Assembly (NCBI GenBank): GCA_023052935.1
Contig: CM041294.1
Location: forward strand, 40,199,236 to 40,263,235
Reading direction: 5' to 3'
Length of the DNA stretch: 64,000 bases
Origin: Piezodorus guildinii
Lineage: Eukaryota > Arthropoda > Insecta > Hemiptera > Pentatomidae
The translations under genes and the position numbers were made by a program. Position 1 is the first letter of the stretch; the number at the start of each line of letters is the position of its first letter. Positions 37,113 to 48,499 of the stretch are shown piece by piece. The notes below the pieces were generated by a model, which saw nothing but the letters and a program-made list of their open reading frames with translations, was not told the origin of the DNA and did no database searches.

Positions 37113-37120
<8 letters not shown>

Positions 37121-37153
<33 letters not shown>
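37121..37153. repeat. (AT)n microsatellite
   Basis: About 33 bases of alternating AT lie between ATAD1 and the mariner copy. An A25 run at 37447-37471 is a second simple repeat in this interval. Confidence 0.9.
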
Positions 37154-37158
<5 letters not shown>

Positions 37159-37627
37159 TTATATAATATATATTTTCCAATAAAAGTAGTATTGTGAAAA
37201 CTGAAATATTCATTATATTAAAAAGAGACTGTTTCATGTCTAGGAAGTTATTAACTTTTCTCATACGTTATATGTTTAGGTCCCCAAAGACATCAATTAA
37301 CTCCCATACGACGTGAGAAATATGTTCTGCATTATATTTTATGAGAAATCGCATTACTTCATTGGATGTTTCTTTTCATACAAGTTTTTAAGAGATTTGA
37401 TCCATTTGAAATATTATTTCATTCCAAACAGACTTCTTAGTTATTAAAAAAAAAAAAAAAAAAAAAAAAAACTAATCTAGGAAAAGTGATAAAAACCTAT
37501 CATTTAGGACACTCTTCTTATCTTATAGAAGCAACTTGATTGAATAGTGTTCTTTGTTTTGATAAAAATACTAAACTTACTACTTTATTGTACTGGATAT
37601 ATTGTTACCTAATCACATCGAATCATC

Positions 37628-38556
37628 TATTGGGTTGTTTCACGTCAAATGTCTGTTTTTATAGTTTCTGAAATACATAAAGGATTTTGCAGGTCTCTGT
37701 TGTTTTCTTCCGAATGTTAACATATTTAAAGTAAACAGTTACTAATCCTCTACCTTTGTATTATAAACATTAACTTCCCAATCAATTACCCACTTTTTAG
37801 TATACCTCCAAATATGAACATGGAAACATGCGATTTTCGAGTAATATTTTTGTACGAGTTTAAACTCGACCATTCAGCAGCTGAGGCCACTAGGAATATT
37901 CGCAAGGCGTTTGGGGAAGGGAGTGTTTATGACAGACCATTCGCCGTTGGTTTGCTAAGTTTTCAGCTGGGGATACCAACTTGGAAAACTTGCCCCGAGG
38001 AAGACTTCCGTCCTTAATAGACAACGATGTCCTCAAACATATAGTAGAAGGAAACCCCTACCAAACAGTTAAAGGACTTTCAGCACAACTAAATGCAAGT
38101 GCATCTACCATTTCCAGACATATAAATTGTATTGGGAAAGTAAGAAAGCTCGATACATGGGACCTCATGATCTCACTGAGCAGCAGCGATTGAAATGCCT
38201 TGAAACATACCATGCAAAAATTGAAAGAACTGGGTTACGAAGTTCTTCCGCACCCACCATATTCTCCCGACTGGTCTCCAACAGATTACCACCTGTTCAG
38301 GACAGGTGTAGACAACTTCGTCAAAGGAAAACTTTTTGAAAATGATGATCAAGTGAAAAGTACGTTTTCAGATTTTGTTTCACTTCAAAGCTCAGAGTTT
38401 TTCAGTTCGGGGATAAAAAAGTTGGTGTCACGTTGGGAAAAATGTGTACAAAAAGAAGGTAAATACTTCGAATAAAATTATCTTGTTTTCATATCGTATT
38501 TTTTAATAAAAATCCTTTACCTTGAAAACAGACATTTCATGTGACACAACCCAATA
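37628..38556 (+). mobile_element. Internally deleted mariner element with intact ends
   Basis: Inverted ends TTGGGTTGTTTCACGTCAAA (from 37630) and the reverse complement TTGGGTTGTGTCACATGAAA (ending 38554) are flanked by TA on both sides (37628-37629, 38555-38556), the mariner target duplication. Inside, broken frames give the N-terminal DNA-binding part (AAEATRNIRKAFGEGSV; LPSLIDNDVLKHIVEGNPYQ) and the end of the catalytic domain with PHPPYSPDWSPTDYHLF, holding the last aspartate. The stretch with the first two catalytic aspartates is missing, and there are frameshifts near 37950 and 38200. At 925 bp it is shorter than the usual 1.3 kb. It cannot encode transposase but its ends could still be mobilised. 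Confidence 0.85.
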
Positions 38557-38574
38557 CTACTCTATAGCCGGTTT

Positions 38575-40180
38575 ATCTCATTTAGAATAAAAGCTAAAAA
38601 CGCTGCAAATTATTACACAATGGTTTATTATTTCTAAATAACAATATTAGGGTATAATTGTTTATATATTAATTAAGTAATATGAAAAGCAATAATGATT
38701 TCAAAACGCTTTATTTATTTATTTATTAATCAGGACTAACGGATTTTTTTTTTTATTTGTTATTCGGATTCTATGCATCTTGAAACATAAGCTCTCAAAT
38801 TTTGAGCAGGGATAATTTTTTTTTTAGGTCGATTACAAAGGTTAATTATTGAAAATAATAAACCAAAAGTATTTATACAGGACTGCGTTACTATTTCCTT
38901 TTCTTTTCTTTCGATTTTCATTCAAATTAAATTTCCTGATTCCAGAACACCTGACATTTTATCTTTATCATCAATAATAACCGAGTTATCAGGGAATAAC
39001 ATCTCTTATAAGTCATGGAGAGACCATATCATAATTTTTTTAATTTTTTTTTTTTTGTTTTGTTCTTTATTCATCTCGTTGTGATCTCGAAAATCTTATC
39101 GATTTTTCTCTATCTTCAATGATAACCGATTTTTTTGTGGAATGACATCTATTATAATTCGTTACTTGAATATACATAAGGATTTTTTTAAAATATTTAT
39201 CGCTCTTTACTGATTCTAAAACTATACATATTTTCAATAATAACTGAGTTATGAGTGTATTTATGTGTAAAATTTCAATTTTTTTCTCTTTTTTATAATT
39301 AATCACTGTTTTTTGGTTAAAAAACAATAATGATTTTTTTCTCTATCTTCAAAAATAACGTAGTTACAAGCATATATATGTACATGAGATTTCAATTTTT
39401 TTTTCATTTTAATATTATTTTTTTTTTTTTTTGGTTTAGCGCTCTACTGATTCTAAAACTCTATACATACTTTTCTCTATCGTCAGAAATAATGAGTTAT
39501 GAGTAATATTTTAAAAAATTTCTTTTCTTTTTTCTCTTTTATATAAATATTCATGGTTTTTTTGGTTAAAATACCCTAATAATTTTTTTCTCTATATTAT
39601 TTTTGAAAATAGAGAAAAATATTTTAGTTTTAGAATCAGTAAAGCGCGATAAACAAAACAAAAAAAATTGAAATTGCTTTAAATACACTTGTAACTCCGT
39701 TACTTTCGAAGATTGGGTAAACATGTATTAGTGTTTTTTTAACCAAAAAGCCACTGATAATTAGAAAAAAGAGAATAATTGAAAATTTACCTATCAATCC
39801 ACCCAAAACTTATTTTCGACGATTGAGAAAAAATGTATTAGTGCTTTTTTTTAACCAAAAAAACGGTAATAATTAAAAGAAAAAAATTGAAAATCTACCT
39901 ATAAATCCGACCAAAACACAGTTATTTTTGAAAATGAAGAAATACATGTAAAGAGTTTTACATTAAGAAAGGGGGATAAATAGAAAGAAAATAATAATAA
40001 AATGAAAAGTTGATTTATATATTCAAGTCACAAATTGTAATAGATATAATTCCAACTAAACTCAGTCATTATTGAAGATAGAGAAAAATCAAAAAGATCA
40101 TCAGCTATAAACAGTTATACCCTAATATACTTAGTTATTGGGAAATAATAAACCCTCGTGTAATAATTTGCAAGGTTTTT
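38575..40180. repeat. Large AT-rich palindrome (arms about 700-1000 bp)
   Basis: Left-arm landmarks GCAAATTATTACACAATGG, TTAGGGTATAATTG, TTGAAACATAAGCTCTC and GATTCTAAAACT reappear as reverse complements in reverse order on the right: TTAGTTTTAGAATCAGTAAAG at about 39625, CTATAAACAGTTATACCCTA at about 40105, and AATAATTTGCAAGG at about 40160. The centre is near 39575-39610 (TCTCTATATTATTTTTGAAAATAGAGA). Arms are diverged and contain many AATAACTGAGTTAT-like units. A further direct copy of the left arm follows at 40285-40740. Transcribed or single-stranded, it would form a kilobase hairpin. Confidence 0.6.
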
Positions 40181-40284
40181 TTATTCTTTATTCAGGTTCT
40201 AAAAATCTTGAAACATAAGCGCTAAAATTTTGAGGGAAGGTAACTTTTTTTGATCGATTACAAAGGTTTATTATTGAAAGTCAA

Positions 40285-40745
40285 AAACAAAAACGCTGCT
40301 AATTATTACACAATGGTTTATTATTTCCAAATAACTATATTAGGGTAAAACTGTTTACAGGCCATTAACTAACATAAGAAGCAATAAATAATTCAAAGGA
40401 AAATGGAATATCACCACTTCTAATTTCAAAACGCTTAATCTCTGCTACTACTGAACCAATCTCAATAATTATTTTTTCATTTTGTAGGAATATATAGATC
40501 TATTTTTCTCATTTATTTATTATTTTTTTTTATCGTGCTTTAGTGATTTTAAAACTCTATACATAGTTTACTCTATCTTAAAAAATAACTCTATCAACAA
40601 AAGTATGTGTATTTATGGGTAAAAAGTAAAAGTATAAGTGTATTTATGGGTAAAATTTCATTTTTCTCTTTTTTTATTATTATTCACGATTTTTTGGTAA
40701 AAAAACACTATTAATTTTTTTCTTTATCTTCAGAAATAACTAGAC
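40285..40745 (+). repeat. AT-rich module repeat, further direct copy
   Basis: Opens AACGCTGCTAATTATTACAC and continues through AATGGTTTATTATTTCC, TATTAGGGTAAAACTG and AAAACGCTTAATCTCTG, the same order as 5850-6010 and 38595-38720. No coding content. It abuts the R1-like LINE. Confidence 0.6.
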
Positions 40746-40819
40746 ATTGAATTAAATTAACCAATAAATCAAAATAGATATTAATGATTGGTTATTTAGT
40801 TAATGTTTAAATCAAGAAA

Positions 40820-42305
40820 TAATTAAACCTCACAGATTATGATGGTCAACTCACACACGCATACGATCGACAATAGGTGCCATCGGTTTTGCTATCAAAG
40901 CTGCTTAAGAAGCTATTATGGGAAAGAGGTGGAGAAAAGGCGGTAAGACGTTTTGCGCAATTATAACATTAGAAGTTAAAAATGCCTTTAATTCAGCCTG
41001 GTGGGATTGTATCTTGAAAGGATTGCAAAATATGCATGTCCTCATAAAGATTATTGAGAGTTATTTTACCGACAGAATCTAAATGTATGATACGTAAGCA
41101 GGTTTGAAAAGCTACAAGGTCACAGGTAGCGTTCCTCAGTGTTTCTTTCTTGGGCCGCTGCTGTGGAATGTTATGTATGATACGGTGATCAGGTTGCCCC
41201 TGCCAGAAGAAACTATTACGCTCGTTTTTGCAGATGATCTGGCAATCATCGTACGTGGTAAACCGTTGGAGGAGATGACCTATAATGGGAACAAGGCAAT
41301 CTTTATCATTCGTCAGTGGCTTTCAGCGGCAGGCCTCCGGTTTACTGATCATAACACTAAGGATGTATTGATAACCAGTAGGAAAGTAAGGGAGACAGTC
41401 AGTTTCACCGTCGGGCAGTACGATATCCTATCCAAGCCATCGATTAGACATCGGGGTGCAGGTTGACGCCAGAATTCGATTTGATGAACAGCTGCATAAA
41501 GTTAGTACCAGAGTAGCGCAAGTGGTAAATGAATTGGCCAGAATCATGCGAAATATTGGTGGACCAAGGGGAAGTCAAAGAAAGCTTATGGCTAATGTAG
41601 CCAGTTCCATGCTATTGTATGCAGCCCCGATCTGGGTAGAATCCTGTCAAGTGCAGTCTTAAGTCCGTAGTTATCAGCTAGCATTGAAGAAATGCCCGAA
41701 AAAAAAAAAAGAAGAAGAAAAAATAAGCTTTTCGCACTGTGTCCTACGATGCCGATGCGTCATCGCAAACATGGCTGCGATTGATCTTTTGGCAGATGAA
41801 CGCAAAAGGATCTACCAAAGAAAACACGAGAAGAGACGGTGCTCACTAGGCTACTTTACAGAAACAAGAGAAAATGCATACTCTTAAAATATGGAAGAGG
41901 CACTGGAACGGCTCATATTCTGGAAGATGGACCTCATTCCCGATATATCGACATGGATATCCGAAAACACGGAACTGTAGATTACTATCTCACTCAACTA
42001 CTTACTGAACATGGTTGCTTCAGAGCCTTCTTACACCGATTCAAAATAGAGGATAGCTCATCGTGCCCACCCTGTGATCCCCTGGAAAAAACAGTGGAAC
42101 ATACATTATTCTCTTGTTCAGGATTCATTCGAGAAAAGTCGGAGCTAGACATTAAATTAGGAACGAAATTGTCGTTAGAAAATTTAGTTGCTTTGATGAT
42201 GACTAGTCAGGAGAGTTGGAGCCCTGCAGCTGACTATGCAGCACAAATTGGCAAAAGACTCAGAGTACAGGAGCAAGAAAGGAGAGGCAGGGCATTGGCT
42301 TAGCT
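40820..42305 (+). pseudogene. R1-clade LINE, reverse transcriptase and C-terminal zinc finger
   Basis: Broken frames read in order: IGAIGFAIKAAQEAIMGKRW-like text after a FRK-type start, TLEVKNAFNSAWWDCI, the motif-B region SVPQCFFLGPLLWNVMYD (normally GVPQGSVLGPLLWN), the active site VFADDLAIIV at about 41225-41255, and the downstream region ANVASSMLLYAAPIWVE. The C-terminal CPPCDPLEKTVEHTLFSC (about 42060-42120) is the CCHC-type zinc finger typical of R1 elements. Stops and shifts near 41080, 41460 and 41680 inactivate it. 5' truncated. R1-clade placement is from these motifs. Confidence 0.8.
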
Positions 42306-43332
42306 TAAATAGGATGTCCAGGACAAAAATAAGCATTTAGCTAGCCCTTCTGCCTACCGCGAATTAATGCTTGACAGAAGTTCCGTGGGATGGTAAAGAA
42401 GAATTGGGAGGTGGTTGTTCAGTGAGTAGGAATCTCACACTGTAGTGTGACTTGATTGTTGCACTTCGTCTCATGAAAGATTTTTCTGAATCGTCTCATG
42501 AAAAAAAACACCTATCTACCAAAGTGACTTTGCTCTTTTTTTCTTTCATAAGATCCTTTTCCTGATTGATATAAACATAACAAAAAACAATTAGGGAAAT
42601 CAAGCCGTTCACGCGTGATGCGATGACCAAGAGAAAAGGCGATTCATTTTTATATATATGTAGAAAAAAACACGCTTCACACACACACACACAGATATAT
42701 GTAAAAGCCTAAGTTTTACAAACGTGAAAATATTCGAATTTCAGTTCTAAACGTATTACACTTTTAGGGTCTCCTGAGACCAAAGAAAACAAAAAGTTGT
42801 AACACTGAAATTTAAAATTTTAAACGTATATACCCGAAATGTTACATATGCATTTTGCACCACTTTCTTCAATATTTGGTTAATGAGTTGTAGGGACAAA
42901 AAATATAAAGCATATTCTTATATTATAGTTAGTTTTTGTTTAGATTTGATATTTACAAAATTAAAATAATTGGAAAGATTTTCCTAACACAATTTTTTCA
43001 GCCGCAACAGTAAAAAGTATTAGACAGAAAAATAGTTTATATAAGGTTTTATACTGAGGAAAGAATAGAAAATAACTGGTAAAAAAAATCATAAAAATTA
43101 AAAATGTTGAGCGGCAAGGTGTGGACGATTTCGATTGGATTGACCCATATATTTGGTTTATTATTTTCCATAATGAACTTTGTAATCGACCAAAATAATT
43201 CACATAGACATAAAAAATATATTTTATTTTATTAACTATCCTGTAAAATATAGAGGTTTTTTATGGTTGAATGTTTTCAGAACATTCCGTTTCTATTATT
43301 TTATAAAATTTTAAATAATAATAATTTTACAG

Positions 43333-43553
43333 TGTACTAAATGTCGTGATACAGTACCTCATATTTTGGGTTGGATTAATGTCAACAATAAGGTTTGATT
43401 ATAATCATGTTATATTTTAAATTACGTATTATAAATTAAATAACAATAAAATTTGATTATAACATTATCATATCTACAAATTTATACTTTTTTCTAAATG
43501 TTTAGAAAATGTACAAAAACCCGGACACTGAAGATGAGGATGAAGAGTCTTGA
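43333..43553 (+). CDS. Two terminal exons of an unidentified gene
   Basis: 43333-43392 follows TTTTACAG and ends AAG|GTTTGA, giving CTKCRDTVPHILGWINVNNK. 43506-43553 follows ATGTTTAG and continues in the same phase with KMYKNPDTEDEDEES, then TGA. Compact acidic C-termini after a short Cys-x-x-Cys exon are typical of real last exons, and both sets of splice sites are good. I do not recognise the protein and found no upstream exon; it may lie beyond the LINE and palindrome. Chance open frames of 20 and 15 codons cannot be excluded. Confidence 0.4.
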
Positions 43554-43724
43554 ATCATTGCAACACTGAAAAATTATTATTATTTAATGATTTGATGAAT
43601 GAAAGAAGAGGATTGTTCGAAAATTATTCAACAATATTTTTTAGACTCATAATATCATATCTTCATATTTTCCGATTTATCAATTGTTTAAGACAAAACT
43701 TTCACTCAATAGGAACAATTATAT

Positions 43725-43726
43725 AT

Positions 43727-43772
<46 letters not shown>

Positions 43773-43795
43773 TATTATATGTTATATATATGAAC
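43725..43795. repeat. (AT)n microsatellite
   Basis: Roughly 70 bases of AT alternation with minor interruptions, just outside the left inverted repeat of the 43.8-46.2 kb element. Confidence 0.85.
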
Positions 43796-43838
43796 TCTAA
43801 TTCATCTATATAGAAACTTCTATATAAAATATTCATAT

Positions 43839-46165
43839 AACTTTTCATTTTCGTTCCATTTCCCACCGCAAAAATATGGAAAAAACTTGATCTCAGTTAA
43901 AAGTTTATAGAAAAAAAGTTCTACAGAATTTAACATCCTTTATAGCCCTTGTCTTGAAAACTTGTTTTACATGCAATGGTAGGAGTGGGGTTAAATTAAA
44001 AAAACAAACAGGAAAAATGCGTATTTTGTGATTCTGCCCTGAAACGCCATTCGGTGAAAGTTTTTCGTTTTTTAATGATATTCCAAACATTTTTTTATCA
44101 CAAAAATGTATGTATATCATACAAATGGCTCATATATGATTCAACTACCCAAATTTATGCGCCATGACCATGATGTGCAACATTGCTCGAGTTGTTTTCA
44201 AAACACCCTCCCTTTACTGGCTAATGAAATTATGAGCATTAACTCTGGTTTAGTTAGAATCGAGCAGGTGATTGCTACGAGGCTCAGCAAATCGCTATGG
44301 CTAGACTCTAATGAACAGTAGGTACCGTCTTTAGCGTATTTTCATTCAAAAAGAAGGAAGAAATTAAAAAGATCACCTCGAAGGCTAGGAAGAAGATAAT
44401 AGCAGTGGACCCTTTCACTCTCTGTTACAGGAGGTGCAAAAACAACTAAGAAACCTTAAGGAATACCTCTCTTATAAGCTTGCAGCGTTCCCTATGTCCT
44501 TGTTAAGTGATGTTGGTATGCGGAAGGGCCCAAAGCATGTTTTAACATAATGCATTCAGACCCCTTTCGATTGATTTGGAGCTGCGATTAGATCATTTAA
44601 TTGCCATAGATGTTGGGCATCTGCTCCAAAAAATTGTTTGGAATCGAAATTCGAATTTTGGGCAACTTTGTGTAGATACATCCAAGTACATCCAGCAGCA
44701 TTATTATAAATAGGTGGTTGTCCCTTTGACGGGTACCAAGAAAATATTTAGAAAGGTACCAAGCATGCAGAAAGAGCAAGATGTCATATTTGATGAAGGC
44801 ATATTGAATTAACCCCTCAACACAAATTCTGTTCATATGAGCTCAATAAAAACAGATTTTTTGCTTATTAGAACAAAACTTGATGCATCGAACATAATGA
44901 ACGAGCTGAGGAGAATGCTGATGTGCAAACTGTTGCACTGCAACATCGATGGCTTCTTTGTATGGTGCTGTAATGATAGCGAGGAAAGACATCTATTTGT
45001 TAGTAATCCTCATTGGTACTAAAAATACGATGAAAAACATATACATTAAAAATATAGGAAGAGACAATTCACCTGACCTCATGTACCCTACCACATTTAA
45101 GTATGACTTCGTCGAGAATCTGCTGCTCATCGACGCCATCAGTGGGTGAGACATCTTATCAAACATTTACGGGTTTGGAAAAAACAAAATTGGGTTCTCT
45201 TTTTCAGAGGAATCTATTATTGTTGGACGTAAGTGATGTCTCTATGGACCAAGAATACATATTAGAGGAAATCTCCGAATCAGGAGACCAAATATACATC
45301 CTCTGAGCTGGGAAAATTGAACCATCACTCACTGACGTCCAATAATCGAAATTTGTTGCCACCACGACAAACTTAAACCTTGCAAGGCTGCTCCAACCAG
45401 CGGTACCACTCGTTGAGGGTATAGCAACCAGTGATGGCGTAGATGACCATCAAGAAGCCAACACTCACAACAAGAGATGCTGTTACTCTGACCCTACTGG
45501 AGATAGTTTCATGCAGGTTCGTTTATGGATAAAGGAAATCGGGTCTACACGATTCTATACTTTGCAAGTTCTGTCGCGGACAGTCCTGCGACAAATATAT
45601 ATTTATTGTCGCCGATGATGAAGAGGAGAATGTCTACGACCCGTTGATACATATCGGAAACTACGACCGTGCAGAAGGGTCAGCTCTCCCAAAACACCCT
45701 GCGAAACGTTTCCAATGTTTGAAACAGCTCCTCTCCCCTTCCTTTATTTTTTGAAGTCTTATTTTAATGAGAAATCTTTATCATTTGAATGCATTGTTTT
45801 ATATTCTACATTTTTAAAATGTACTCACGTTACAATAACGTTTTTATCACTATATGTGTAATGAATTTTTTCCCTCCTTTATCTATGTAAATGATTCATA
45901 TATGATTTACTTGCATTTTTAAGAATTTTAAAATTAAGAAATGCTTGAGATGTCATTAAAAAACGAAAAACTTTCACCGAACGGCTTATTTTTTTCTGGT
46001 TTTCTTAAATTTACCCCCACTCCTACCATTGTTAGTAAAACAAGGTTTTAGGACAAGAATTTTAAAGGTCATTAAATCCTTTACAACTTTCCTTCCCAAA
46101 ACTTTCAACTGAGATCAAGTATTTTCATGTTTTTGCGGTGGGAAATGGAACGAAAATGAAAAGTT
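43839..46165. mobile_element. Unclassified 2.3-kb element with about 240-bp inverted repeats
   Basis: The left arm (43839-44092) and right arm (about 45937-46165) are inverted copies. Shared blocks include AACTTTTCATTTTCGTTCCA, TTTCCCACCGCAAAAA, TTGATCTCAGTT, TGGTAGGAGTGGGG and TTCGGTGAAAGTTTTTCG, in matching order. Divergence looks like 15-20 percent. The interior is less AT-rich than the flanks and has broken frames (44106-44321, 44837-45306). No short target duplication is visible. Long arms suggest a foldback-type or Polinton-related DNA element, but no polymerase, integrase or transposase core was found. Confidence 0.7.
44837..45310 (+). pseudogene. Decayed PIN/FEN-like nuclease domain inside the long-TIR element
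   Basis: In the frame from 44949, a DIYLLVILIG segment is followed by NIYIKNIGRDN, then FKYDFVENLLLIDAISG, a stop where a cysteine would be expected, DILSNIYGFGKNK in the same frame, and a shifted continuation. This order recalls the E-D-x-D-LLVLL, L-F-x-HAxxGCDT, G-K-GK layout of multi-copy FEN/XPG-like (PIN fold) proteins seen in arthropod and cnidarian genomes. The match is by eye to a remembered layout, so moderate confidence. Stops and frame changes make it inactive. Confidence 0.45.
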
Positions 46166-46492
46166 TGCAAAATCGCCAAATTTTCTCCATTTTCACCTTC
46201 TCGTAGCTCGAATACGCCTGGTCTTGCAAAAATTCTTTACGTATCGAATTTGTTGGAATTTTTCCTGTCTACATTTTATAATATTTTATAAATGACCTGG
46301 AGGACAAAAACTGAAAAAAATCCCAATTTTCGACCGTTTTTCAATATGGCGGACGAAGCAAAAGGGTGGGAATGGAGAAAACTTAGGTTAAGCACAACCT
46401 AATGGTCCTAAACAATATTAAAAAATAAAATCAAATGACGCACTTTTTGTAGGGTGAATCCTCCTTTTTAATCTCTATTGACCGGACTATAA

Positions 46493-47345
46493 CCAACACT
46501 AAAGAAGTCGAGTAGACTTGTACAACTGTTAGGATATGCAGATGATTTGGATATTGTCGGGCGTTCATTTTCAGCATTGCAGGAGGCATTTTTATCATTG
46601 ATGGAGGCGGCAGATGAAATGGGACTTTGCATCAACGAAGAGAAAACTAAATATATGAGGACTGGTGAGTCCACAAACAATGGAATCCAGGAGTTTGTGG
46701 AAATGGGTCCTTATAAATTTCAGAAAGTAAATAGTTTCACTTATTTAGGAAGTATCGTTTGCGCTTCTAATGATGTGTCCCTCGAAATAAAGAAAAGAAT
46801 ATTCAATGCCAATAGATGCTATTTTGGGTTGCGGAGACATCTGGGGAGCTCATTTTTATCAAGGCAAACTAAAATAATGTTGTATAAGACCCTCATTAGG
46901 CCAGTATTGACGTATGCCTCTGAAACATGGACCGTATCAAAGACCAAAGAAAAAGACACAGCAGTCTTTGAAAGAATGCTATTACGGAGGATTTTCAGAG
47001 GAATTTATGTGAACGGCCAATGGAGAAGGCGTACTAACAAAGAAGTGTACGAAATGTTCGGGGAGCCTGATATAGTTTCCTGGATGAAAATAAACAGACT
47101 CAGATGGGCCGGGCATGTGGCGAGAATGAGTAGCAATGATCCTATTAAGAGATTGCTCGAAGGAAAGCTGGACCGTAACAGAGGAAGAGGACGACCGAGA
47201 CTGCGATGGTCGGATGCTGTGGCTCAAGATGCGAGGAACATCTTGAACGTCCGTGACTGGAGGGCAACTGCATTAGATAGAGCCACCTGGCGAAGGCTCC
47301 TTGAGGAGGCTAAGACCCACATAGGGTTGTAATGCCATTAAATAA
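46493..47345 (+). pseudogene. RTE-like LINE, 3' half with intact 270-codon frame
   Basis: The open frame runs from 46493 to TAA at 47330. It begins just before the reverse transcriptase active site LLGYADDLDIVG (46526-46561), followed by MEAADEMGLCINEEKTKYM, FTYLGSIV, the thumb region YKTLIRPVLTYASETW and the C-terminal LRWAGHVARM, GRGRPRLRWSDAV and ATWRRLLEEAKTH blocks. The endonuclease and the first reverse transcriptase motifs are missing, so it is a 5'-truncated insertion. The lack of stops points to a young copy compared with 28735 and 29575. It ends in a (TAAA)n tail. Confidence 0.85.
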
Positions 47346-48014
47346 ATAAAGAAGTCGAGAATAGATGCTTTTGGTTTACTATTTTCAATAATGAACCTCT
47401 GTAACCGACCAAAAATAAAATATTACTACCTTCCTCCCTATCAAAATTTGAGAGCTTACGTTTCAAGATACATAGAATGCGAATAACGAATAAAAAAAAA
47501 AAAAAACGCCCCGGGATCACTTGTAGCTGGGTGGCTAGCGTAACAGCCTCCCATGCAAAAGGTCACGGGTTCAAATCCGCAGGTGGCCCTAGGATTTTTT
47601 AATGGGAGTAAAAAATCCTTAGTTACGCCGTCCTTCGGAGGGAACGTTAAAAGCTGGTCCCGAGCCTGTGCGATGTCAGGTACTCGTTAAAGATCCCTAT
47701 CCTAATAAAACCTGGATAGGCAAAATTTAGGATTCTCACTGTAGCATCGTCCGATTAGCCATAGTAGCATAAAGTGACGTTAAATTAATAAACAAACAAA
47801 CAAAAAAACGCCCTAAGCATTAATAAATAAATAAATAAAAATTTTCTACTAAATAAAGAAAGAATCATTGAAATCGGTTCAGAAATGGCAGACAGAAAAA
47901 GAGAAAAAAATATGTAATTTTACCCATAAATACACCTATAAATCAGTTATTTTTGAAGATAGAGAAAAATATGTATAGAGTTTTGAATCACTAAAGCACA
48001 GTTAACAAATATAT

Positions 48015-48085
<71 letters not shown>

Positions 48086-48200
48086 TTAGTATCTATTAGG
48101 ATTTATTATTTTCAATAATGAACGTTTGTAATCCACAAAAAAAAAAAAAGTTGCCCCCTCTCGAAATTAGTTGTAACTTTTAACTCCGTTATTTTTGAAG
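47346..48200 (-). repeat. AT-rich module repeat, minus orientation, split by a SINE
   Basis: Left part (47380-47511) is the reverse complement of the TTGAAACGTAAGC...CGATTA region at 6160-6230. Right part (47814-47990) is the reverse complement of GTTCTGAACCAATTGCAATG and following text at 6010-6060 and 6600-6720. The family B SINE lies between them. A (TA)n run (about 48006-48085) and an A12 run follow. Confidence 0.6.
47500..47813 (+). mobile_element. Family B SINE with 12-bp target duplication
   Basis: AAAAAAACGCCC is duplicated at 47500-47511 and 47802-47813. Between lies a tRNA-like head (GTAGCTGGGTGGCTAGCGT; CGGGTTCAAATCC), a body with GGTCCCGAGCCTGTGCGATG and TAAAGATCCCT, and a 3' end TGACGTTAAATTAATAAACAAACAAACA. 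The element landed inside an older AT-rich repeat, so it is the younger of the two. Head related to the minus-strand copy at 4761-5056. Confidence 0.85.
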
Positions 48201-48384
48201 ATAGAGAAGAAAATTTAGTTCTCGGTTCCATGATTTGCTCATGTCCTTAATTTTCTGTCCATTCAAAACACACTGGCAGTTCGAAAATCGTGTTGGAAAA
48301 ATGTTTCTTGATTTGAAAAATTGCTTCTTGATTTTAGTTTCTGACGTGTTAGAACGAAAACAATATTAAGGGTTAGATTAGAGG

Positions 48385-48480
48385 TTTGTGTGGCAGTCAA
48401 AAGACATTAGGAAATAATGAAAACTTTTTATTTTCTAACTTTATGAACCACGTTCCGAATCTTCATCAGGTCTTCCAGGA
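48385..48480 (-). ncRNA. Hammerhead-like core in a dispersed repeat
   Basis: Minus strand 48470-48451 reads CCTGATGAAGATTCGGAACG, that is CTGATGA separated by six bases from GGAAC. The left flank GTGGCAGTCAAAAGACATTAGG matches the starts of the copies at 5264 and 20612. Stem II would be very short, so this may be a minimal or decayed form. Confidence 0.4.
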
Positions 48481-48499
48481 AAGGGTCAAGAAGCAACTG

